Source: JANMJD01 sp963828405
Lineage (GTDB): Bacteria; Actinomycetota; Acidimicrobiia; Acidimicrobiales; Ilumatobacteraceae
Assembly (NCBI GenBank): GCA_963828405.1
Contig: CAWHEG010000012.1
Location: forward strand, 124,001 to 188,000
Length of the DNA: 64,000 nucleotides
Direction of reading: 5' to 3'
Shown here: positions 1 through 11,149 of the stretch, in pieces
Layout: every line of letters starts with the position of its first letter
How positions within the stretch are numbered: the first letter of the stretch is position 1
Program-made: the position numbers and the translations under genes
Notes under the pieces: model-generated
What the model was told of the DNA's origin: nothing
The model's database searches: none
Seen by the model: only the letters and a program-made list of their open reading frames with translations

Positions 1-2200
<2,200 letters not shown>

Positions 2201-2416
2201 GACGGGCGCTCTTCCGGGTGGTCGTGGCCGGGCCGGGTCGGCTGGCCGGGGATTTGCACTACCGCCATAGTAACAATTCCGCGGGCCTGCGCCACCCCTC
2301 GTCTCGGGCGGGCATCCCCGCGGCGCAGCCGGGCATCCCCCGGCGCGGCCGGGCATCCCCGGCAGCGGGTCCAACACCGCGCTGCCTGCGGGCCGGTCGT
2401 CTACGGTCGACCGACG

Positions 2417-3608
2417 GTGCCGTCCCTCCGCCTCGCCCGGCCGCTGCTCGCCACGGTCCTCGTCGCCACGACAGGTGTGCTGCCGACGTTCCTGAGCGGG
2501 GCGGTGGGCGTCCAACTCCGTGACGAACTGGGCTTCCGGGAGACCGGCCTCGGTCTGGCGATCGCCCTTTCGTTCGGGCTGGCGTCGGTCTGCTCGGTGG
2601 TCTTCGGTCGGGCGGTGGAGCGCCTCGGCCCGGTCCGCTCGATGCGCATGTCGGCGACGCTGAGCGCGGCGACGATGGTCGCCGTGGCCGTCGGGGCCCA
2701 CTCGCTGACCTCGTTCTGCGCCCTGCTGATCGGCGGAGGCGTGGCCAACGCGATGAGCCAGCCGGCGACGAACCTCTACGTCTCACGGGTCGTGCCGATC
2801 CACCGCCAGGGAATCGCCTTCGCCGTGAAGCAGTCGGCGATCCCGGGGGCGGCGCTGCTCGGTGGGCTCGCCGTACCGACGGTCGCCCTCACGGTCGGCT
2901 GGCGATGGGCCTTCGTCGGCGGAGCGGTGCTCGCCCTCGCCGGCGGCGCCCTGACCACCGAGGTCGCCTCGGCGAACCGTCCCGGCGTGGCGCCCGGCCG
3001 GCGCGATCAGCCGGTCGACGCGCTCGGTCATCCTCGGCGCCGGGGTCGGTTTCGGGGCGCTCGCCGCCGCCTCGCTCGGCTCGTTCATGACCAGCAGCCT
3101 GCACCATGCCGGGTTCGCCGAGGGGACGTCGGGCCTCATCGCCGCCGCCGGCAGCGTCGTGGTCATGGCCGTGCGCATCACCCTCGGGGCCTGGTCGGAC
3201 CGCACCCCGCGCGATGCGTTTCCCCTGGTGGCGACGATGATGATGCTCGGCGCACTGGGATTCGGGGTGATGTCGTCACAGGGTCGGGCGCCGCTGCTCG
3301 CCGGCGGCCTCGTCGCCTACGCCGCCGGATGGGGCTGGCCGGGACTGTTCAATCTGGCCATCGCCCAGGCCAACCCGAGCGGGCCGGCGGCGGCGAGCGG
3401 GGTGACGCAGACGGGCACCTACCTCGGTGTGGCCACCGGGCCGCTGCTGTTCGGCTGGCTGGCCGAGCACGTCGGCTACGGCGCGGCGTTCGTCTCCGCC
3501 GCCGCCGGGGCGGCACTGGGCGCGGTGTGCATCGTCGTCGGCCGGCGCCGCGTCGTCCCGGTGGCCGCTGCAGCGTCGCCGGACTCCTGGTCGGTTCCCA
3601 GGGCGTGA
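2417..3608 (+). pseudogene. MFS transporter, frameshifted in the middle
   Basis: This is a major facilitator superfamily permease of about 396 residues once the frame is repaired. The GTG at 2417 starts VPSLRLARPLLATVLVATTG. Hydrophobic segments alternate with MFS loops such as FGRAVERLGPVRSMRM and, in the second half, LGAWSDRTPRDAFPL. The first frame stays open past 2990 but turns into Arg-rich nonsense, while the transporter resumes in the next frame at about 3003 (AISRSTRSVILGAGVGFGALAAA). One extra base around 2997-3002 (a run of G and C) explains it. The substrate cannot be told from the sequence. It may be a sequencing indel rather than a dead gene. It is divergent from sufB and convergent with the RidA gene. 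Confidence 0.8.
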
Positions 3609-3639
3609 CCTGTCGCCTGGCGCGCCGCCCGTCGGGCCG

Positions 3640-3984
3640 TCAGCGAACCGCTTCGACCATGATCTCGACGAGATGGGCGGGCGTCGCCAGGCGCGACTCC
3701 ACCGTCGCCCGCGCCGGCGTCTCGCCCGGGACGACCCAGGCGTCCCAGACGGCGTTCATCGCCCCGAAGTCGGCCATGTCGGCCAGCCAGATGTTCGCCT
3801 TGAGCAGCTTGGACTTGTCGGTGCCGGCCCGGGCGAGGAGGTCGTCGATGCGGGCCAGGACCTGCTCGGTCTGGCCGGTGGCATCGGCCGTGGTGTCACC
3901 GGCGACGACGCCGGCCAGGTAGACACGGTCGCCATAGGTGACCGCTGAACTCATCCGCGGTCCGGGCTCGATTCGTTCGATCAT
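3640..3984 (-). CDS. RidA/YjgF/UK114 family protein
   Basis: This 114-residue protein matches the single-domain RidA family length. Members deaminate reactive enamine/imine intermediates or have related enamine-binding roles in the cytosol. Visible family features are the GDRVYLAGVVAGDTTADATGQTEQVL core, LLKANIWLADMADFGAMNAVWD and the C-terminal ARATVESRLATPAHLVEI, which carries the conserved Arg of the RATV motif. The frame is open far upstream, but the ATG at 3984 gives the usual N-terminus (MIERIEPGPRMSSAV). The exact subfamily and substrate are unclear. Confidence 0.85.
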   Translation of the reverse strand: MIERIEPGPRMSSAVTYGDRVYLAGVVAGDTTADATGQTEQVLARIDDLLARAGTDKSKLLKANIWLADMADFGAMNAVWDAWVVPGETPARATVESRLATPAHLVEIMVEAVR

Positions 3985-4069
3985 GGGCCCATTCTTAGCA
4001 GTCAGCCCGCTCTCGCCGAGTCGCACGGGAACGGGCCCGCGCCGGTTTCGAGAAACCCGTGAGCGACCG

Positions 4070-4465
4070 TCAGCCCGCGACGCCGAGTTGGGCCATGAGG
4101 CTTGCCTGGTCGAAGTAGGAATGCCAGGAGGTGATCTTCCCGTCCGGTCCGACTCGCACGACATCGCAGGCGGCAAGCGTGATCGCACGACCGGTCGGCG
4201 GTAGCTCGCCCATCGCCGTGGCGAAGACGCCGGTGTGGGTCATCACGATGTTCAGCTCGACGGCGATCGAGTCGCCGGTTTCGACGGCTGAGACGATCTC
4301 GTGGTGGACGTCGGGGAAACCGTTGCGGTACGCCTCGAGCATCGGGCGCAGTTCCGTCGGTCCGCGAAATCGCATGCCGCCCGGCATGACGACTTCGGCG
4401 TCGGCGGCCACCAGCGTCGGCAAGTCATCGAATCGTCCTTCCGCCCGATGCCGACGATTCGCCAC
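4070..4465 (-). CDS. SnoaL-like / ketosteroid isomerase-fold protein
   Basis: The core LVAADAEVVMPGG, FRGPTELRPMLEAYRNGFPDVHHEI, SGDSIAVELNIVMTHTG-like strands and the end ITSWHSYFDQASLMAQLG are characteristic of the SnoaL-like NTF2 superfamily. Members act as small isomerases, cyclases or ligand-binding proteins, so function is open. The frame has no stop for a further 124 codons upstream, but that part is Arg/Ser-rich and not protein-like. I place the start at the GTG of 4465, giving 131 residues; the true start could be slightly upstream. It lies next to the IS-bearing region and shares no operon. Confidence 0.65.
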   Translation of the reverse strand: MANRRHRAEGRFDDLPTLVAADAEVVMPGGMRFRGPTELRPMLEAYRNGFPDVHHEIVSAVETGDSIAVELNIVMTHTGVFATAMGELPPTGRAITLAACDVVRVGPDGKITSWHSYFDQASLMAQLGVAG

Positions 4466-4678
4466 CCGACGGTGCCGTGGATCACCGCTCGAGCCGATGG
4501 CCGGCCGGGGCAGAAGCGGGAGGAGAGGAGACGTCGGCCGATCAGGCCCGGAGGTCGAAGTGATCGAATCGCACGATCCGAGGGACCTGGTGTGCCAGAT
4601 CCGAGGCGTGTTGCGTTCCAGTTCGGATTGAACGAGACGTGAGGCCCGTGAGGAGCAGCGAATCGACGCGTGAGATGA

Positions 4679-4868
4679 CCTAATCCGCAGGCGGACGTCT
4701 CGGTCCGATCGTTCTCGTTCACGCCAGACGGATCGAGGATCGTGGCGAGCAATGTCGACGGTGAGTGGGTGCTCATGGATGTCGGTACCGGCCGTCAGGT
4801 GCGGCGGTTGACACGGCCGGATGCACGGACCAAGCACCCCGCGGGTGCGAATTCAGTTGAGTCCCAGG
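4679..4868 (+). pseudogene. Fragment of a WD40-repeat protein
   Basis: In the frame starting after the TGA at 4676, the translation contains VRSFSFTPDGSRIVASN followed by VDGEWVLMDVGTGRQVRRL. This is a good match to a WD40/beta-propeller blade of the xSPDGxxLASGxxDGTVxLWDxxTGxxV type. There is no start or ribosome-binding site, and the similarity stops near the left end of the IS256 element. It is probably the debris of a longer WD40 gene cut by the insertion; no matching continuation is visible beyond the right end at 6338. Confidence 0.5.
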
Positions 4869-4873
4869 GCGTG

Positions 4874-4894
4874 GTGTATGGCGGGGTGAGCGGG
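4874..4894 (+). repeat. Left terminal inverted repeat of the IS256-like element
   Basis: This 21-base arm pairs with 6317-6337 in inverted orientation with five mismatches. The distance to the transposase start (75 bases) is normal for this family. Confidence 0.6.
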
Positions 4895-4968
4895 CCGGGG
4901 GTCCGCGTGGGGTGACTGTCATCGGGTCAGTCTTCTTGGAAGTTCCACCTACCTTGAAGGAGACCACG

Positions 4969-6237
4969 ATGACAGTCCCAGCAATCCTGGACGCGGCCGG
5001 TTGGCTGCGCAACCATCTCGACGACGACGTCGACGGCGGGGGTGATCTGGTGCGGGTAATGCTGAAGTCGTTCGCCGAAGTGTTGATGTCGGCCGAAGCC
5101 TCCGCGCAGTGCGAGGCCGCGTATCGGGAACGGACCGACGAACGGACGAACTCCCGCAACGGGTATCGGGCCCGGGGTTGGGACACCCGTGCGGGCACGA
5201 TCGATCTGCAGATCCCCAAGCTCCGCGAAGGCACCTATTTCCCGGCGTGGTTGTTGACGTCACGCCGGCGGGCCGAGCAGGCGTTGACCGCGGTGATCTG
5301 TCAGGCATACGTCGAGGGTGTGTCGACCCGCCGGGTTGATGATCTGGTCAAGGCGATGGGGTTGGAAGGGATCTCCAAGAGCGAAGTCTCCCGGATCACG
5401 CTCGAGTTGGACCAGCGGGTCCGCGAGTTCCGCGAACGCCCGTTGACCGCCGGCCCGTACCGGTATTTGTGGATCGACGCGCTCACCCAGAAGGTCCGTG
5501 AGGGTGGCCGGGTCGTGAACGTCTCGGCGGTGATCGCCACTGCCGTCACCGCCGAGGGCCAGCGGGAGATCATCGGGTTCGATGTGATCACGACCGAGAC
5601 CACCGACGGGTGGACCGAGTTCCTCCGCAGCCTCGTCACTCGCGGCCTTACTGGTGTTGAGCTGGTCATTTCTGACGCGCACGGCGGGATCAAAGCCGCG
5701 ATCGCCGGGGTCCTGAGCGGCGCCAGTTGGCAGAGGTGCCGGACTCACTTCATGGCGAACATGGCGTCACGGACCCCGAAAGCGTCGTGGCCGATGATCG
5801 CCACCTTGGTCAGATCGGTGTTCGAGCAACCCGACCGGGACGCCACCTGGAACCAGCTCGGCGAGGTCGTCGACCGTCTCACCCAAGCCGGGTTCGCCAA
5901 CCAGGCCGTCATGCTCCTCGACGCCGCCGACGACATCTTGGCGTTCTCCGCGTTCCCGGTCGAGCACTGGCCCAAGATCCGCTCGAACAACCCCCAAGAA
6001 CGCTTGAACAAAGAGATCCGCCGCCGCACCGATGTCGTGGGGATCTTCCCGAACCGGGCCGCGGTGATCCGCCTCGTCGGAGCGCTCCTCGCCGAGCAAA
6101 CCGACGAATGGGTCACCACCAAGCGCTACATGAGCATCGAATCGCTCCGCTCACCGCGTTGCGATCAGCCCTCAGACGCCGACCCCCGCCCGGCGATCGA
6201 CGCCGCGGCCGGCACCGGCGAACGCTTCGAGTTCTAA
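4969..6237 (+). CDS. IS256-family DDE transposase
   Basis: This 422-residue mutator-type transposase is near the family length of about 400. The family catalyses excision and integration with a DDE triad. Here the triad is Asp170 (YLWIDALTQKVR), Asp236 (ELVISDAHGGIKAAI) and Glu344 (NNPQERLNKEIRRRT). The C/H motif CRTHFMANM at about 257-265 is also typical. The ATG at 4969 is chosen because AAGGAG lies 7 bases upstream. The frame is complete, with no sign of decay. Confidence 0.92.
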   Translation: MTVPAILDAAGWLRNHLDDDVDGGGDLVRVMLKSFAEVLMSAEASAQCEAAYRERTDERTNSRNGYRARGWDTRAGTIDLQIPKLREGTYFPAWLLTSRRRAEQALTAVICQAYVEGVSTRRVDDLVKAMGLEGISKSEVSRITLELDQRVREFRERPLTAGPYRYLWIDALTQKVREGGRVVNVSAVIATAVTAEGQREIIGFDVITTETTDGWTEFLRSLVTRGLTGVELVISDAHGGIKAAIAGVLSGASWQRCRTHFMANMASRTPKASWPMIATLVRSVFEQPDRDATWNQLGEVVDRLTQAGFANQAVMLLDAADDILAFSAFPVEHWPKIRSNNPQERLNKEIRRRTDVVGIFPNRAAVIRLVGALLAEQTDEWVTTKRYMSIESLRSPRCDQPSDADPRPAIDAAAGTGERFEF

Positions 6238-6684
6238 CCCCCCGCCGGGCCCCTCACCGGACCCGACAACCAACATTCGGTGATCAACCGCGCCCCGGCG
6301 CGGCCGATCACCCCTGCCCGCAAACACCACCATAAACAGTCCTTGACCAGCACAAACACACCCACTACAATGACCACCGTCAGCTACGGAACTCGCTGAC
6401 ACGACTGACGAGAAGACGTCACCAACACGACGCCTCATACACCATCTCGCGGGACTCAACCGCGAATTCCTCAGGTTCGACGAGTTCCTGGCGCCCGGGG
6501 CATCTCGATCGGTGCGATCTCGGCCCAAGCCGAGCGATCCCTGACTGCTCAGACGGGCCCGACGACAGGTCGGTTCCCCTGCAGCCGCGCATCATCTCGA
6601 CAGACCGGGGGATGGCCGCTTGGACGGCGGTCGAACCGGTTTGGGTTCCGGTCATGCCTCCTGCGTCCTGTGGTTTCGTCTTGC
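6238..6684. other. Gap between the transposase and the toxin-antitoxin pair
   Basis: Apart from the right IS end at 6317-6337, I see no coding signal or repeat in this 450-base stretch. A minus-strand open frame inside it is Arg/Ser/Gly-rich and unlike a protein. Confidence 0.5.
6317..6337 (-). repeat. Right terminal inverted repeat of the IS256-like element
   Basis: On the minus strand this reads GTTTATGGTGGTGTTTGCGGG, matching the left arm at 16 of 21 positions. It lies 80 bases after the transposase stop. Confidence 0.6.
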
Positions 6685-6697
6685 AACCGTTTCGGTT
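6685..6697. promoter_or_regulatory. Small palindrome before the antitoxin start (possible TA operator)
   Basis: AACCG-TTT-CGGTT is a perfect 5-bp inverted repeat ending 11 bases before the antitoxin ATG. Ribbon-helix-helix antitoxins usually repress their own operon from such sites. The assignment rests on position only. Confidence 0.4.
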
Positions 6698-6708
6698 ACC
6701 ATGAGGGG

Positions 6709-6945
6709 ATGGCGAACGTGACAATCAAAGACATCGACGCACACGACCTCGGCGAGGTGGCCAACAGGGCGGCCGGACTCGGCATGTCAACCCAGGAGTA
6801 TCTTCGGCGGTTGATCGCCCGTGAGGCGCAACGCCCGGCGATCATCGATCAACTGCAGCTCCTCGCCGAGCAACGACGAGCCGGTCGGACACCGATGACG
6901 ATGACCGAGTTCGCGGCGGCCCGCAAGACGGCGATGAGGACCTGA
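6709..6945 (+). CDS. Ribbon-helix-helix antitoxin (VapB/FitA-like)
   Basis: This 78-residue protein begins MANVTIKDIDAHDLGEVANRA and continues GMSTQEYLRRLIAREAQRPA. This is the beta-strand plus two-helix pattern of FitA/VapB-type antitoxins, with an acidic/polar C-terminal tail that would wrap the toxin. The ATG at 6709 follows GAGGGG at good distance. The PIN-domain gene follows 12 bases downstream. The antitoxin would neutralise the toxin and repress the pair. Confidence 0.8.
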   Translation: MANVTIKDIDAHDLGEVANRAAGLGMSTQEYLRRLIAREAQRPAIIDQLQLLAEQRRAGRTPMTMTEFAAARKTAMRT

Positions 6946-6957
6946 TGCGCGCTCGAC

Positions 6958-7347
6958 ATGGCCGTCGCCGACACCAGCGCACTCCTCTCACTCGTCGGGG
7001 TCCTCCCCCTCGAACCCCTCGACGTCGACATGATCTACGCCCCCGACGTCGCTCTCATCGAAACGGTCGCGGTGTTGCGCAGCTTCCACGACGGACGCCT
7101 CACCGACATCTACGGTGACCTCGCCGCGATCGGCCCGATGGTCACCGAATGGGTCTCAGCCCACCAACTCGCTGGCACCCTCGCCGAACTCGCCGTCGCC
7201 CACCCCGATCAACTCGTCAGCGACCTCGCCGCCGTCGCCGCCGCGAAGGTCACGCGCCTCCCCCTGATCACCGGTCAACCCGATCTCGCCGGCCTCGACC
7301 CCGACATTGCCGTGGTCCTACTCCGCCGCCGTCAGATCGACGACTGA
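6958..7347 (+). CDS. PIN-domain toxin (VapC-like)
   Basis: This 129-residue putative ribonuclease toxin keeps four PIN acidic residues: Asp5 (VADTSALLSL), Glu35 (ALIETVAVLR), Asp89 (LVSDLAAVAAAK) and Asp109 (LITGQPDLAGL). The last motif is atypical, since VapC proteins usually have a T-x-D segment where this one has TGQPD. Immediate linkage to a ribbon-helix-helix antitoxin supports the call. Together with the IS and the WD40 fragment it forms an accessory patch between housekeeping genes. The RNA target is unknown. Confidence 0.75.
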   Translation: MAVADTSALLSLVGVLPLEPLDVDMIYAPDVALIETVAVLRSFHDGRLTDIYGDLAAIGPMVTEWVSAHQLAGTLAELAVAHPDQLVSDLAAVAAAKVTRLPLITGQPDLAGLDPDIAVVLLRRRQIDD

Positions 7348-7549
7348 TCTCGGAGTCACCGGATCGATCCTCGACGAACCACAGCCCTGCTCGAGCGGCG
7401 CTCGACCAACAAGACGACCCCCCACATAGGGCTCACCAACCACGTCGGTGTCCCCATATTTCCCACGATGCGGCAACGTCCCTCATGGTGGCAAAGGAGT
7501 GCCGGCTTGAGTAATGTCGCGGTGCTGCAACAGAAGGGGTAGATCGACC

Positions 7550-9248
7550 ATGGGATTCCCGTCCGACCTCGACATCGCGCGTGCCGGCAAGCTGCAACCG
7601 CTGACCGACATCGCCGCCCAGATGGGCATCGGCCCGCACCTGCTCGAGGCGCACGGCGACAGCCTGGCCAAGATCCGCCTCGAGGCGATCGACGAGCTCG
7701 CCGATCGCCCGAAAGCCAAGTACGTCGTGGTCACGGCGATCACCCCGACCCCGCTCGGCGAGGGCAAGACGACGACCACGGTCGGCCTCGGCCAGGCGAT
7801 GAAGCACATCGGCAAGCAGGCGACCATCGCCCTGCGCCAGCCGTCGATGGGCCCGACCTTCGGCATCAAGGGCGGCGCCGCCGGCGGCGGCTACAGCCAG
7901 GTGATCCCGATGGAGCTGCTCAACCTGCACCTGACCGGCGACTTCCACGCCGTCACCGCCGCCCACAACCTGCTCTCGGCGATGGTCGACAACCACCTCC
8001 ACCAGGGCAACGAGCTCGACCTCGACCTCAACAACATCACCTGGCGCCGTGTCCTCGACGTCAACGACCGGGCGCTGCGCAACATCGTCATCGGCCTGGG
8101 CGGCAAGGCCGACGGCGTCGTCCGTCAGACCGGGTTCGACATCACCGCCGCCTCCGAGGTGATGGCCATCCTCGCCCTGGCCACGTCCCAGGCCGACCTG
8201 CGCGCCCGCCTCGGCCGGATCGTCGTCGGCTACGACCGCAAGGGCGCACCGGTCACCGCCGAGCAGCTCCACGGCGCCGGCTCGATGGCGGTGATCATGC
8301 GCGAGGCGATCAAGCCCAACCTGCTCCAGACGCTCGAGAACACACCGGTGATCGTCCACGCCGGTCCGTTCGGCAACATCGCCCACGGCAACTCATCGAT
8401 CATCGCCGACCAGATCGGCATCCACACCGGCGACTACCTGATCACCGAGGCCGGTTTCGGCGCCGACATGGGCGCCGAGCGGTTCTTCAACATCAAGTGC
8501 CGCAACTCGGGCATGGTTCCCGATGCCGCCGTGCTCGTCGCCACCGTACGGGCGCTCAAGGCCCACTCCGGCAAGTTCCGGATCGTCGCCGGCAAGCCGT
8601 TGCCCGAGGCGCTGCTCGCCGAGAACCCCGACGACGTGCGGGCCGGCGCGGCCAACCTGATCAAGCAGATCGAGAACGTCAAGGTCCACGGCGTGTCGCC
8701 CGTGGTGGCGATCAACGCCTTCCCCGGCGACTTCGACTCCGAGCACCAGGCGATCCGCGAGATCGCCGAGTCGGTGGGCGCCCGCGTCGCCGTGTGCACC
8801 AACTTCGCCGACGGCGGGGCGGGCGCCACCGACCTGGCCCGCGCCGTGGTCGAGGCGTGCGACGAGCCGAGCACGTTCCGGTTCTGCTACCCCTCCGAGT
8901 TCACGCTCAAGGAGAAGATCGAGGCGGTGGCGACCAAGATCTACGGCGCCGCCAAGGTGACGCTACACCGCGGCCGCCAACACCCAGCTCGACACCTACG
9001 AGCGCAACGGCTTCGGCCACCTCCCGGTGTGCATCGCCAAGACCCACCTGTCGATCTCGGCCGACGCGACCCTCAAGGGGGCTCCCACCGGCCACACCCT
9101 CAACGTCCGCGAGGTCCGGGCGTCGGTGGGCGCCGGCTTCGTCTACCCGATCTGCGGCGACATGACGACGATGCCCGGGCTCGGTTCGGCCCCCGCCGCC
9201 TCGATCATCGACTTCGACGAGCACGGCGAGATCGTCGGGCTGTCGTGA
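7550..9248 (+). pseudogene. fhs: Formate-tetrahydrofolate ligase, frameshifted near the C-terminus
   Basis: The enzyme makes 10-formyl-THF from formate, ATP and THF in the cytosol. The ATG at 7550 (MGFPSDLDIARAGKLQPL) follows AGAAGGGG. The P-loop TPTPLGEGKTTTT is at about 66-76, and FGIKGGAAGGGYSQVIPME follows. The frame is correct to KIYGAAKVTL at about 8966, then the protein resumes one frame over with TAAANTQLDTYERNGFGHLPVCIAK and ends at 9248. The repaired length is about 566 residues, as expected for Fhs. Near 8957-8966 the bases read GGTGACGCTAC where GTCGACTAC would restore KVDYTAAANTQ. This suggests a small sequence error or a real indel. It is followed by folD, completing a folate C1 module. 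Confidence 0.85.
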
Positions 9249-9295
9249 GCACAACTCCGGCAGGCAAGGCCCCGGCGAGCAAGGACGTGGCGTGA
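9245..9295 (+). other. 16-codon linker ORF between fhs and folD
   Basis: A GTG overlapping the fhs stop (GTGA) opens a 16-codon frame, VSTTPAGKAPASKDVA, whose TGA overlaps the folD ATG (TGATG). It could couple translation of fhs and folD. Nothing suggests that the peptide itself has a role. Confidence 0.3.
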
Positions 9296-10182
9296 TGGGC
9301 GGCACCGACGAGCGCACCCCGGGCGGGGCCGTGCTGATGGACGGCAACCGCCTGCGCGACGAGACGGTGGCCCGCCTGCGGGCGACCATCGACGCGGCCG
9401 GCTCCCCTCCCGTCTGTCTGGCCACCGTCCTGGTCGGCGACGACAGGCCGAGCCAGATCTACGTGCGCAACAAGCAGCGCAAGGCCGAGGAGGCCGGGAT
9501 GCGCTCGTTGCACGTCGCCGTCCCCGCAGACGCCACCCAGGCCCACATCGAGGACGTCGTCGGGCGTCTCGCCGCCGATCCAACGGTGCACGGGATCCTG
9601 TGCCAGCTTCCCCTCCCCGCCGGGCTCGACGCCGAGCCCGTACTCGCCCTGCTCCCGCCCGAGAAGGACGTCGACGGCCTGACCGAGCGCTCGATGGGCC
9701 GGCTGGTCCGCGGCCTGCCCGGGCACGCCCCGTGCACGCCGCTCGGCGTGATGCGCCTGCTCGAGCGCTACGGGGTGACCACGGCCGGCAAGCGGGCGGT
9801 CGTCGTCGGGCGCTCGACGCTCGTCGGGCTCCCCCAGGTGCTACTCCTCAGCCGCAAGGGCGTCGACGCGACGGTCACCCTGGCCCACTCCCGCACCCCG
9901 GACATGATCGACGTCTGCCGGACCGCGGACATCATCGTCGCCGCCGCCGGCCAGGCCCGGATGATCACCGCCGCCCACGTCAAGCCCGGCGCCGCGGTGC
10001 TCGACGTCGGCATCTCGCGCACCGAGGGCGGGATCGTCGGCGACGTCGACTTCGACGCCGTGCAGGCGGTCGCCGGGGCGATCACGCCGATGCCCGGCGG
10101 GACCGGGCCGATGACCATCGCCTGCCTGCTCGAGAACACCCTGGCTGCAGCGCGGATGCTCGGAGCGTTCCCGGCGGCATGA
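9295..10182 (+). CDS. folD: Bifunctional methylene-THF dehydrogenase / methenyl-THF cyclohydrolase
   Basis: FolD interconverts 5,10-methylene-, methenyl- and 10-formyl-THF with NADP. The protein has 295 residues, the usual size. Visible motifs are the substrate site SQIYVRNKQRKAEEAGM with the catalytic Tyr/Lys, ILCQLPLP, PEKDVDGLT, the nucleotide-binding VVVGRSTLVGLPQ and the C-terminal ITPMPGGTGPMTIACLLENT. The ATG at 9295 is preceded in frame by a GTG; either may start. It is directly downstream of fhs and overlaps the DUF3054 gene by 4 bases, so the cluster is probably one operon. Confidence 0.95.
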   Translation: MGGTDERTPGGAVLMDGNRLRDETVARLRATIDAAGSPPVCLATVLVGDDRPSQIYVRNKQRKAEEAGMRSLHVAVPADATQAHIEDVVGRLAADPTVHGILCQLPLPAGLDAEPVLALLPPEKDVDGLTERSMGRLVRGLPGHAPCTPLGVMRLLERYGVTTAGKRAVVVGRSTLVGLPQVLLLSRKGVDATVTLAHSRTPDMIDVCRTADIIVAAAGQARMITAAHVKPGAAVLDVGISRTEGGIVGDVDFDAVQAVAGAITPMPGGTGPMTIACLLENTLAAARMLGAFPAA

Positions 10183-10556
10183 TGAGCGCGATGGACCGCG
10201 AGCTCGACCCGCTGATGCTGGCCGATCTCGCCTGCGTGGGCCTGTTCGTCGTCGTCGGCCGCTCCAGCCATCACGAGGGCAACGCGGTCGTCGAATCGGC
10301 GCGGATCGCCGCTCCGTTCGCCATCGCCAACGTCGCCGCCTGGGTGCTCGTCGCCCGGTGGCGCCGCTGGCCCGGGCCGCGGACCGTACGCGGCGGGATC
10401 CCGATCTGGCTGTTCACCGTCTCGGTCGGGCTGGTGCTGCGCCACACGGTGTTCTCACGGGGCACGGCGATGGCGTTCGTCATCGTGACGACGCTGTTCC
10501 TCGGAGTGGCGATGAACGGTTGGCGCGCCGTCGCCGGGCGCCGATGGGCACGCTGA
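10179..10556 (+). CDS. DUF3054 family membrane protein
   Basis: This 125-residue integral membrane protein has about four hydrophobic helices: LADLACVGLFVVV, IAAPFAIANVAAWVLVA, PIWLFTVSVGLVLRHTVFS and AMAFVIVTTLFLGVAM. The short R-H-x-VFxRGTA segment is typical of DUF3054 proteins of actinobacteria. The ATGA overlap with folD and the 13-base overlap with the phosphatase gene imply co-translation. No function is known for the family. Confidence 0.75.
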   Translation: MMSAMDRELDPLMLADLACVGLFVVVGRSSHHEGNAVVESARIAAPFAIANVAAWVLVARWRRWPGPRTVRGGIPIWLFTVSVGLVLRHTVFSRGTAMAFVIVTTLFLGVAMNGWRAVAGRRWAR

Positions 10557-11149
10557 CCGGCACCGAACTGTGGATCGTGCGCCACGGGCGCACCGAGTGG
10601 GCAGTCGCCGGGCGCCACACCGGCCGGACCGACGTCCCGCTCGACGTCGTCGGCCGCGCCCAGGCCGCCGCGCTGGCCGAGCGGCTGGCCGATGTGCACC
10701 CCGACGCCGTCTACTGCAGCCCGTTGCGCCGCGCCTTCGACACGTGCACGCTGGCCGGCTTCGGTGGCCAGCGGATCGTCTGCGACGACTTGATGGAGTG
10801 GGACTACGGCGCCGACGAGGGACGCCGACGGGCCGAGATCCGCGCCGAACGTCCCGACTGGGTGATCTGGGACGACGGCGTTCGGCTCGGCGAGACGATC
10901 GCCGAGGTGGCGGGTCGTGCCGACCGGTTCATCACCCTGCTCGCCGCCGCCCCGGCTCCGGGACGCGTCCTGGCGTTCGCCCACGGGCACCTGCTGCGCA
11001 TCCTCGCGGCGCGCTGGATCGGCATGCCCCCGCAGGCCGCCCGGTTCCTCGTGCTCGATCCAGCGGGGACGAGCGTGCTCGGCCATGAGCGGGAGCGGCC
11101 CGTGATCCGGATGTGGAACCGTGTCCCGGAAACGACCGGCTCCGCATAG
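10544..11149 (+). CDS. Histidine phosphatase (phosphoglycerate mutase-like)
   Basis: This 201-residue member of the histidine phosphatase superfamily has the phospho-acceptor motif LWIVRHGRTEW (His14) near the N-terminus. The other active-site elements are VYCSPLRRAFDTC, the acid MEWDYGADEG and the second His in LAFAHGHLLRIL. The family covers phosphoglycerate mutases, alpha-ribazole phosphatases and broad-specificity phosphatases; the substrate cannot be chosen from sequence. It lies inside the folate/one-carbon operon and overlaps genes on both sides. Confidence 0.85.
   Translation: MGTLTGTELWIVRHGRTEWAVAGRHTGRTDVPLDVVGRAQAAALAERLADVHPDAVYCSPLRRAFDTCTLAGFGGQRIVCDDLMEWDYGADEGRRRAEIRAERPDWVIWDDGVRLGETIAEVAGRADRFITLLAAAPAPGRVLAFAHGHLLRILAARWIGMPPQAARFLVLDPAGTSVLGHERERPVIRMWNRVPETTGSA

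Larger units (their letters stand above)
4466..4968. other. Intergenic stretch before the transposase
   Basis: This 500-base gap holds the WD40 fragment (4679-4868), the left inverted repeat of the IS (4874-4894) and the transposase leader. Nothing else is recognisable in it. Confidence 0.6.
4874..6337 (+). mobile_element. IS256-family insertion sequence
   Basis: A single transposase gene is framed by an imperfect inverted repeat. GTGTATGGCGGGGTGAGCGGG at 4874-4894 matches the complement of 6317-6337 at 16 of 21 positions. The true element ends may lie a few bases outside. Flanking target duplications could not be recognised with confidence, so the boundaries are approximate. The transposase frame is intact, so the element could be active or recently arrived. 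Confidence 0.7.
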
